From JADJOY01 sp964450125 (GTDB lineage Bacteria > JADJOY01): DNA of 40,013 nt. The translations under genes were made by a program, and so were the position numbers. The notes below the pieces were generated by a model. That model made no database searches and was not told the origin of the DNA. It worked only from the letters and a program-made list of their open reading frames with translations. Numbering within the stretch: position 1 is the stretch's first letter; each line of letters opens with the position of its first letter. Shown piece by piece: positions 34,091 through 40,013 of the stretch. The stretch lies in NCBI GenBank assembly GCA_964450125.1, contig CAYVDO010000016.1, positions 1-40,013 on the forward strand, in the 5' to 3' direction.

Positions 34091-34710
34091 GCCGCGCGGC
34101 CTCCGCCTCGATCGCGCTCGCCTCGGTGATCGCCGCTCGCTGGGACAAGAGCAGACACGCGCTTCCTACTCACCCCTCCCAGGCTTGCATTCGCTCCGGC
34201 TCGACTGCGAGCCGGCCCGCCGCTCGGACGAAAGCGCGCGCGGGCGTGGTGGCCGGACTCAACCCGGCGTCGACTCGCGCGGGCGACGGCGAGGATGTGC
34301 ACGTCGTCGGCTCGCAATCGGTCGATGACACGATACGGGCACCTGCCTCACGGCGGACAGAGCAGGTCGCGAAGCAGCCAGTTGTGGTCGAGCTACTCGC
34401 TGAGCTGGCGAGCGCCGCGGATGCTGTCGAGGTGAATGAGCAAGCTGCCCTCGAGGAGGCGCTCGGGCGGGATCGAGGCGCGGCCGACCCGGCTGTGATC
34501 GTGGTGTACCCGGTCGTTCGATCGTCGTGGCTGCCGGCTTCCTCGATCGGAGTGCGCTGTTGCCCAGTCGCGCGACTGCACGCCGCGATGAGAACGCAGC
34601 AAAGCAACCGCTGTACCGGGAGATTCCTGGTCGCGGGGCATTGTCGTAGGATCGGATCACGCTGCCGGCGACAGGCTGTCGATCAGCTCGAGCGTGCGAT
34701 CCGGCGGCCG
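34091..34710. other. Long intergenic region holding a toxin-like remnant
   Basis: 620 nt between the second hydrolase and the delta-60 protein. Apart from the ParE/RelE-like remnant at about 34265-34345 I see no intact gene. Reading frames on both strands are Ser/Arg/Ala-rich and show no family motif. No strong ribosome site precedes the ATG at 34711. Confidence 0.5.
34265..34345 (-). pseudogene. Remnant of a ParE/RelE-type toxin gene
   Basis: On the minus strand one frame reads PYRVIDRLRADDVHILAVAR followed by ASRR. That is the C-terminal strand pair of ParE/RelE toxins (consensus YRVIYRv..d.v.ILaVaHgrR), which cut mRNA or inhibit gyrase. The final catalytic His or Arg area is altered (VARASRR). 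In the same frame TGA (34348-34350) precedes it, TAG occurs further up, and no toxin N terminus is seen, so the gene is broken. A neighbouring frame just upstream (CSVRREAGA) could hold the preceding part after a frameshift. The match is short; chance similarity cannot be excluded. Confidence 0.4.
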
Positions 34711-36129
34711 ATGGGGGGCTCTCTGCGTCGTCTCAGCTCGTTCGGCGTCACTTTTTTGGTCGTTCCATGCCTCCTCGCCATCGCGCCCTCCCGGGCAGCG
34801 CACGCCGACGGCGACCTCGACCCGGCGTTCGACGGCGACGGCAAGAAGACGGTCGCCTTCGACATCGGCCCGCTCAAATACGACCTCGCCTACGACGTGG
34901 CCGAAGTTCCGAACGGCCGCCTGGTGGTCGTCGGGGCCGCGGAGGTCGGTACCGGCAACGAGGACTTTGCATTCGCGGTGCTCGGTGCCAACGGAGCGCC
35001 CGACAACGGCTTCTCGCTCGACGGCAAGCAGACGCTCGCGTTCAATGTGGGGCCTTCGGGTCAGCGCGACGACGAAGGCACCTCGGTCATCGTGCAGCCG
35101 GACGGCAAGATCCTCGCGTGCGGCATCGCGGAATCCTCGAGTGGCACTTACCGCGTGGTCGTCGCCCGCCTGCTGCCGAACGGCGAGCTGGATGCCGACT
35201 TCGGGAATGGCGGCGAGGTCCTGATCGTGCCTTACGGCGTCAGCACGGTCGAGAAGCGCACATGCGGCGCGATGGTGCTCCGCAAGAACGGCAAGATCGT
35301 GTTGCCGTTCACGAGCGGAAGTGGAACCACCGCCGGCATCGTCCAGCTCGAGGCCGACGGCGACTACGATCCCGCGTTCTCGGACGACGGCATCTCCGAC
35401 CTGCTCGACTGCACGAATGCCGCGACCCAGTGCTACTTGTCGGGGGTGATCGAGCTCGCCGACGGCAAGCTCATGGCCCTCGGCACGAAGTGGACGGGGT
35501 CTCAGTACGACCTCTTGTTCGGGCGGTACACGAGGACGGGGCACCTCGATACCACGTTCAGCGGAGACGGCCAGCTCACCATCACCTATCCCACGGTGAC
35601 GACGAACGATACACCGATCGCCGCGGCCGTCGACCACTCGGGACGGCTCGTGGTGCTCTTCTACGCACTGGGCGCGGGCAACCACTACGTCGTGACGCGG
35701 ATCACATCCGCCGGCGCGGTGGACGCGTCGTTCGGCGCGAGCGGCTTCAGCACCGTGGATCTCGCGGACCCGCCCGCCAGCCAGACCGTGAACGGCCTCA
35801 TCGTTCAAGGGGACGGAAAGATCCTCGCGGCGGGCTACTACTACGACTCGGCCAAATCGGAGTCAGACTGCGGAGTCGTCCGTTTCACGGCCGATGCGAA
35901 GGCGCTCGACGTCGGATTCGCGCTCGGCGGTCGGCGCCCGATCGATTTCGGCGACGAGATCGAACAGTGCTTCGGAGCCAAGTCGATCGCGGGGCGCCCG
36001 GTCGTGGTCGGTTTCGCCCAGCCGGGCAGCACCCAAGACATGGCCATTGCGCGCCTGACCAGCACGCACGTGTTCGCGGACGGGTTCGAGAGCGGTACCA
36101 CGTTCTTCTGGCCGCAGACTGCTCCCTGA
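34711..36129 (+). CDS. Secreted delta-60 repeat protein with DGF..W tail
   Basis: 472 residues. Signal peptide FGVTFLVVPCLLAIAPSRAAHA. The mature protein is made of delta-60 type repeats: DLDPAFDGDGKKTVAF, LVVVGAAEVGTGNEDFAFAVLGANGAPDNGF, IVQPDGKILACGIA, LLPNGELDADFGNGGEVLI, GHLDTTFSGDGQLTI, IVQGDGKILAAGYYY. These tandem strands form a propeller-like fold in large extracellular proteins of myxobacteria and relatives. It ends STHVFADGFESGTTFFWPQTAP, the best match to the shared tail. A few Cys pairs may be disulfides. No enzymatic motif. Start chosen for the signal peptide; ribosome site is weak. Downstream by 83 nt is the AHSA1 gene. Confidence 0.83.
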   Translation: MGGSLRRLSSFGVTFLVVPCLLAIAPSRAAHADGDLDPAFDGDGKKTVAFDIGPLKYDLAYDVAEVPNGRLVVVGAAEVGTGNEDFAFAVLGANGAPDNGFSLDGKQTLAFNVGPSGQRDDEGTSVIVQPDGKILACGIAESSSGTYRVVVARLLPNGELDADFGNGGEVLIVPYGVSTVEKRTCGAMVLRKNGKIVLPFTSGSGTTAGIVQLEADGDYDPAFSDDGISDLLDCTNAATQCYLSGVIELADGKLMALGTKWTGSQYDLLFGRYTRTGHLDTTFSGDGQLTITYPTVTTNDTPIAAAVDHSGRLVVLFYALGAGNHYVVTRITSAGAVDASFGASGFSTVDLADPPASQTVNGLIVQGDGKILAAGYYYDSAKSESDCGVVRFTADAKALDVGFALGGRRPIDFGDEIEQCFGAKSIAGRPVVVGFAQPGSTQDMAIARLTSTHVFADGFESGTTFFWPQTAP

Positions 36130-36212
36130 AGCGTACGACGAACGCCGTGCGTCCGTGGGTTGCGGCATTCGTGCTGCGTGAGGTCGTTGGATCCAAAGAG
36201 TGAGGAAGAAAC

Positions 36213-36620
36213 GTGAAGATCACGGTGGAAACGACGGTGCGAGCGCCGATCGCGTCGGTGTGGAAGGCATACGTCAGTCCCGAGGACATCGTTCGATGGA
36301 ATGCAGCCTCGGACGACTGGCACACCACGCGATCCAGCGTGGATCTGAAGCCGGGCGGGAAGTTCTGTTCGCGGATGGAGGCGAAGGACGGCAGCTTCGG
36401 ATTCGACTTCGAGGGCACCTACACGAACGTGGTGACCCACAGCCTCATCGAGTACTCGCTCGGAGATCGCCAGGCGAAAGTGGAGTTCCTGGATGGCGAG
36501 CCCGGTGTGACCGTTCGGGTCTCCTTCGACGGCGAGGAGACCCATACCGAGGAAGAGCAGCGTGCAGGCTGGCAGGCCATTCTCGATCGCTTTCGACGCC
36601 ACGTCGAAGGCGCCGACTGA
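36213..36620 (+). CDS. AHSA1/SRPBCC-family protein
   Basis: 135 residues from GTG 36213, with GAGGAA 4-5 nt before it. The sequence MKITVETTVRAPIASVWKAYVSPEDIVRWN is the opening strand and helix of the START/Bet v1-like fold of the AHSA1 subfamily. It continues WHTTRSSVDLKPGGKFCSRMEAKDGSFGFDFEGTYTNV and ends with the long C-terminal helix EQRAGWQAILDRFRRHVE. It is full length for this family (about 140-150). Members bind hydrophobic ligands in a central cavity; bacterial ones are mostly of unknown function and are not Hsp90 activators despite the name. Convergent with the B12 radical SAM gene, 37 nt apart. Confidence 0.9.
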   Translation: MKITVETTVRAPIASVWKAYVSPEDIVRWNAASDDWHTTRSSVDLKPGGKFCSRMEAKDGSFGFDFEGTYTNVVTHSLIEYSLGDRQAKVEFLDGEPGVTVRVSFDGEETHTEEEQRAGWQAILDRFRRHVEGAD

Positions 36621-36657
36621 CCGACGAGAGGCTTGGCCGGTTTCTTCCGGCGCGCGA

Positions 36658-38271
36658 TCAGGTTGCGGCCGCGAGCACGGTGTTCGCCCACTCCGGCTGC
36701 GGCTGGCGCCGGGCGTGGCGGAGCAGCTTGAGCGCCACGCCGAGTGCGGTGGGCGTGAGCACCGGCAGGAAGTTCTTCACGATGCGCTTGAAGTCGCGGC
36801 GCAGGATGCGGTCGAGCTTGTGGGTCTGTTGGCCGCGAGCCGCGTTGCCGAGGGACGCGAAGAGCCGCCCAGGCCGGCTCGCGAATACGTTCAGGAAGAG
36901 CCAGAGATAGAAGAAGAGCCGCACGATGCGGAGCTCGTAGCCGCTCATGGCCGGGTTGTGCGACGCGTCCATGGTGATGTCGGCGACGAAGAGCGAGCGG
37001 TAGAACGCATCGGTGAGCGCCACCTCGTCCCGAGCGCGTAGCTCGTTGAACGAGGGACTGCCCGGTAGCGGCTGGAAGAGGCTCACCACCGCCTCGTCCA
37101 GCCCCGTGCGCGCGAGGCGCGCGGTGAGGCGGAACGTGTCGACGAGGTCACCCCAGGTCTCGACGGGGAAGCCCACCACGAATGCGGCGGCCACGGTGAG
37201 CCCGGCGCTCTTCGCGTTGCGCACGGTGTCGAGCACCGAATCGACGCGCATGCGCTTGTCGATCCAGCTCATGACCCGCTCCGAGCCGGTCTCGGGCGAG
37301 ATCTGCAGGTACACGAGCCCCGAGCGCTTCGCGCGCCGCAGCAGGTCTTCGCTCAAGCGCTCGGCGCGGATGCCCGACGGCACCGACCAGCGAATTCGCG
37401 GCGAGAGCGCCTCCAGGCGATCGACGAAGCCTTCGAACCAGCGCTGGCTCGTGGTCAGGCTCAGGTCGGTGAACACGAAGTGCTCCACGTCGTGCTCGGC
37501 GCGATGGCGCTCGATCTGCTGGATCACCACGTCGTGGGAGTGGTAGCGCTGGCCGCCCCAGGTGCCGGGCGCGGTGCAGAACTGACAGCGATACGGGCAG
37601 CCGCGGGTGGCGATCATGGGCAGGAAGCGGCCGTCGACGTTCACGCCGTGGACGCGATTGCCTTCCCAGTAGGGCGCGAGCGCAATGCCGCGCCAATCGG
37701 CCGCCGGGATCCGATCGGGATCGTCGAAGCGGCCCTGCTCCCGCGGATTCACGGCTTCCGCGGCGGCATGGTGCGCCGTGACCACGTTCGCGAGCCCGTC
37801 GAACGAACGCCCGGCGTCGACACAGTCGAGAACGTCGAGGAGCGGGGCCTCGCCTTCGCCGACCACCACGGCGTCGAGACTGGCCTCGCGCACCGCTACG
37901 TCGGCGATGCCGGTCATGCCCTCGCCACCGGCCACGAGAATCATCTCGGGGCGACGGCGACGGATCTCTCGCAAGAGTGCCCGCACCGGGGGATAGCTCT
38001 GGCTGAACATCATCGAGAGGCCGAGGACTCGTGTGCGCTCCGGGATGCGCTCGATCAGCTCTTCGATGCGCAAGCCTTCGAGGTGAAAGCCATCCCCCCA
38101 CGTCCACATGCGCTCGAAACCCAGGCCGACGCCGTCGATGACCTCGGTCTCGTGGCCTGCTGCGCGGGTGCTGCCGGCAAGCAGCGCGAGCCTGAGCGGT
38201 GGCATCGAGTTGTTGCCGACGCTCGCTCCCATGACCGGGTCGAACGGAACCATCAGTGTCACGCGGGCCAT
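36658..38271 (-). CDS. B12-binding-type radical SAM protein (second of tandem pair)
   Basis: 537 residues. N-terminal cobalamin-binding-like domain (about 1-180): MARVTLMVPFDPVMGASVGN, LLAGSTRAAGHETEVIDG, MILVAGGEGMTGIADVAVRE, VVVGEGEAPLLDVLD. The radical SAM core has C225-x3-C229-x2-C232 (TRGCPYRCQFC), then HDVVIQQIERH, FVFTDLSLT, ISPETGSERVM and FVVGFPVETWGD. A C-terminal helical part (about 430-537) is rich in hydrophobics and Arg. The DxHxxG cobalamin loop is not evident, as in many of these class B proteins. Such enzymes methylate or rearrange unactivated carbons, often on lipids or natural products. It lies 49 nt downstream of its paralogue on the same strand, so co-transcription is likely. 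ATG 38271 is preferred over a longer form, whose added N terminus is Arg-rich and unlike the family. Confidence 0.86.
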   Translation of the reverse strand: MARVTLMVPFDPVMGASVGNNSMPPLRLALLAGSTRAAGHETEVIDGVGLGFERMWTWGDGFHLEGLRIEELIERIPERTRVLGLSMMFSQSYPPVRALLREIRRRRPEMILVAGGEGMTGIADVAVREASLDAVVVGEGEAPLLDVLDCVDAGRSFDGLANVVTAHHAAAEAVNPREQGRFDDPDRIPAADWRGIALAPYWEGNRVHGVNVDGRFLPMIATRGCPYRCQFCTAPGTWGGQRYHSHDVVIQQIERHRAEHDVEHFVFTDLSLTTSQRWFEGFVDRLEALSPRIRWSVPSGIRAERLSEDLLRRAKRSGLVYLQISPETGSERVMSWIDKRMRVDSVLDTVRNAKSAGLTVAAAFVVGFPVETWGDLVDTFRLTARLARTGLDEAVVSLFQPLPGSPSFNELRARDEVALTDAFYRSLFVADITMDASHNPAMSGYELRIVRLFFYLWLFLNVFASRPGRLFASLGNAARGQQTHKLDRILRRDFKRIVKNFLPVLTPTALGVALKLLRHARRQPQPEWANTVLAAAT

Positions 38272-38320
38272 GTCGTGGGTCTCGATCTCGGTTTCGTCTT
38301 CGAGGCGATGGCTGCGCGGC

Positions 38321-39910
38321 TCACACGCTCGGCTGCACCGCGAGCGGCGTTGGCAGCGACGCTCGCGAACGACGCAGCCGCTCGCCGAGCCAGCGCCGGA
38401 CTTCCGCACGATAGAGCCGCGTGTAGCGGCGCGGCATCGAGCGCACCGCCGGCCAAGGTCGGCGATCGAGCCCGGTCGCGAAGCGCACGCGCTCGAGCGC
38501 CTGGTGAGCGAGGCTCAGCACCACGTGGGGGAACGTGATCGTGAGCCCGAGGGTGGGCAGGAAGCGGTAGAGGCGGTAGGCCAGCGCCCAACGATTGAAG
38601 GCGCGCGGCAGAAAGAGGAGCAGCATCAAGAACAGGTAGAGCTGGCGTTTCTCGCGCGGCGAGTCGGGATCGCCGCGATAGTAGCTGCCGAGCTCGGCAC
38701 GCTCCGGCACATGCTCGACGGCGTCGCTGGCGATGGCGCCCAGCGTCACGGCTTTCTCCACCATCTCCGTGCCCGGGTAGATCTGCAGCCAGTAGAACTT
38801 CGCGGTGTCCGGTCGGTGCTCGTTGTAGAACTCGGCCATCCGCACCAGATCGTCGTTGGTCTCGCCGGGCAGGTTGATGATGTTGTCGACGTCCACCCAC
38901 ACGCCTGCGGAGCGCAGCGCGTCGATGGCCTCGGCGATGCGGGCGTTGCTCTCGTGGCGGCGCAGCACTCCGCGGCGCAACTCCTGGGTGAGCGTCTGGA
39001 CGCCCATGTCCACCTTCGCGCAACCCGCGAGCGCCAAGAGGCGCGCGATCTCGGGATTCACGAAGTTCGGATGCACGAGTGCCAGGAACGGGACGCCGAT
39101 CTCGTTGCGATAGCGCGGCGCGAACTCGCGCAGCCATTCGAGGTTCCAGGTGAAGATCTCGTCGCAGAACCAGACCGCGCGATAGGGGATCGCGCTGCGC
39201 GCGGCGCGAAGCTCGGCGAGGAGGTTGTCGACGCTGCGGGCGCGCAGGTAGCGCCCGCCGTTCTGATAGAGCGCTTGCAGCCGGTTCTCGATGCAGAACG
39301 TGCAGCGGTACGCGCAGCCGCGGCTGGCGATGGCCAGGTAGAGATCGTCCGGCGCCATCGGCGAGCCGCGAAAGAGCGTCTTGTCGGGGAACGGGATGCC
39401 ATCGAGGTTTTGTTCGAGCGCGCGCGGCGGGTTCGCGACGACGCAGCCGTTCGCGTCCCTCGCCCAGATGTTCGGGATGGCCGTGGGATCGGTGCCGCGC
39501 TCGAGCGCGCGAGCGAGGTCCACGGCGGCATCCTCGCCTTCGCCGACGCAGGCGTAGTCCACGACCGGCTCGGCCATGACTCGTTCGGGCGCGAGCGTCG
39601 CGTGGGGGCCGCCGGCCAAGACCGGCACTCCGAGCCGCTCGCGAATGGCACCCGCGAGATCGAGGAACCACGACCAGTTGTGCGTGAGCACCGAGAACGC
39701 GACCAGGTCCGGGCGCGAGGCGATCACGCGCTCGAGCACGTCGTTGCGGCGCGAGAAGAGCCGGCCGAGGGGCGCGATGGAGATCGCGCTGTCCTGGAAG
39801 AGGCGCGGATCGAAGACGAGCTGAGTCTCGTGCCCGGCGCGGCGGAGCGCCGCGGACACGTACTCGATCCCGAGAGCCTCGTACTCGGGGTAAACGAACG
39901 TCACGCGCAC
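38321..39910 (-). CDS. B12-binding-type radical SAM protein (first of tandem pair)
   Basis: 529 residues from GTG 39910. The N-terminal domain starts VRVTFVYPEYEALGIEYVSAALRRAGHE and includes PVLAGGPHATLAPE and YACVGEGEDAAVDLARAL, a cobalamin-binding-like Rossmann fold without an obvious DxHxxG. The radical SAM core has C199-x3-C203-x2-C206 (SRGCAYRCTFC), then VWFCDEIFTWNLEWLREFA, MGVQTLTQELRRGVLRRH and NIINLPGETNDDLVRMAEFY. The C terminus contains hydrophobic stretches (LYLFLMLLLFLPRAFNRW and LPTLGLTITFPHVVLSLA) suggesting membrane association, a trait of lipid-modifying members. The substrate is not identifiable. An alternative start at 39946 would add 12 residues with no family match. Confidence 0.86.
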   Translation of the reverse strand: MRVTFVYPEYEALGIEYVSAALRRAGHETQLVFDPRLFQDSAISIAPLGRLFSRRNDVLERVIASRPDLVAFSVLTHNWSWFLDLAGAIRERLGVPVLAGGPHATLAPERVMAEPVVDYACVGEGEDAAVDLARALERGTDPTAIPNIWARDANGCVVANPPRALEQNLDGIPFPDKTLFRGSPMAPDDLYLAIASRGCAYRCTFCIENRLQALYQNGGRYLRARSVDNLLAELRAARSAIPYRAVWFCDEIFTWNLEWLREFAPRYRNEIGVPFLALVHPNFVNPEIARLLALAGCAKVDMGVQTLTQELRRGVLRRHESNARIAEAIDALRSAGVWVDVDNIINLPGETNDDLVRMAEFYNEHRPDTAKFYWLQIYPGTEMVEKAVTLGAIASDAVEHVPERAELGSYYRGDPDSPREKRQLYLFLMLLLFLPRAFNRWALAYRLYRFLPTLGLTITFPHVVLSLAHQALERVRFATGLDRRPWPAVRSMPRRYTRLYRAEVRRWLGERLRRSRASLPTPLAVQPSV

Positions 39911-40013
39911 GGCGGCAGAATACGAACGCGTTCTCCGGGGGGTCAAGGCGACGGCTACGCCGGCGCGTCGCGCTGGCCGCTGCGCCGGCCGTGGCGCCGG
40001 GCGGGCGCCCGCC
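39911..40013. other. Right edge, no gene recognised
   Basis: 103 GC-rich nt upstream of the first radical SAM gene. No reading frame is long enough to judge, and no clear promoter is visible. A gene crossing the boundary cannot be excluded. Confidence 0.4.

Noticed and set aside
31857..34148. Long minus-strand frame extending the zinc-ribbon gene over the hydrolases
   Set aside because: Only the last 149 codons match a protein family; the rest is antisense to two intact hydrolase genes.
34170..34641. Intact toxin-antitoxin pair
   Set aside because: No complete antitoxin or toxin could be read; stops interrupt the only toxin-like frame.

Overview
The window is about 40 kb of very GC-rich DNA. 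It has many GTG starts, 1-4 nt start/stop overlaps between neighbouring genes, and several large secreted proteins carrying thrombospondin type-3 calcium repeats, delta-60 repeats or Gly-Cys/hydrophobic/Arg tails like MYXO-CTERM. This suggests an uncultured member of the former Deltaproteobacteria (Myxococcota or Binatota-like). That is inference from gene style; no rRNA or other marker gene is present. Three N runs (10, 10 and 100 nt) indicate a scaffolded, probably metagenomic, assembly.

Layout. 1-901 (-): 5'-complete glycosyltransferase 2 cut by the window edge. 1099-5909 (-): tightly packed set of UbiA-like prenyltransferase, radical SAM enzyme and two paralogous membrane-anchored beta-propellers. 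6026-8515 (-): haloalkane dehalogenase behind a fused CobA-HemD tetrapyrrole enzyme. 8672-9925 (+): secreted protein with two DUF1554-like units. 10026-10682 (-): secreted-repeat remnant. 11052-12922 (-): radical SAM enzyme plus DUF547 protein. 13143-15953 (+): hemB, an ECF sigma factor, its zinc-finger anti-sigma and a secreted protein. 15966-19238 (-): secreted trypsin-like protease joined to an SGNH esterase. 19467-21098 (+): secreted TolB-like propeller. 21162-21560 (-): FHA protein. 21879-23471 (+): NicO nickel/cobalt exporter with a His-rich loop. 23461-29537: two paralogous secreted clan GH-A hydrolases flanking two small lipoproteins. 29460-31681 (-): FN3 protein and cupredoxin-like protein. 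31857-32306 (-): zinc-ribbon/CarD-like protein. 32433-34090 (+): two paralogous alpha/beta hydrolases in tandem. 34711-36129 (+): delta-60 repeat secreted protein. 36213-36620 (+): AHSA1/SRPBCC protein. 36658-39910 (-): two B12-binding-type radical SAM proteins in tandem.

Two themes stand out. First, five secreted or secreted-like proteins of unrelated architecture end in the same short tail, roughly (I/L)F-x-D/G-G/D-F-(D/E)-x-G-...-W-...-P at the extreme C terminus, while the two glycoside hydrolases end instead in a Gly-Cys/TM/Arg tail. This looks like two parallel C-terminal sorting or anchoring codes. Second, paralogues sit side by side repeatedly (propellers, hydrolases, GH enzymes, B12 radical SAMs, and internal duplications in two secreted proteins). 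The UbiA/radical SAM/propeller cluster is the best candidate for an uncharacterised pathway. No phage, IS element, CRISPR array, tRNA or rRNA was seen.
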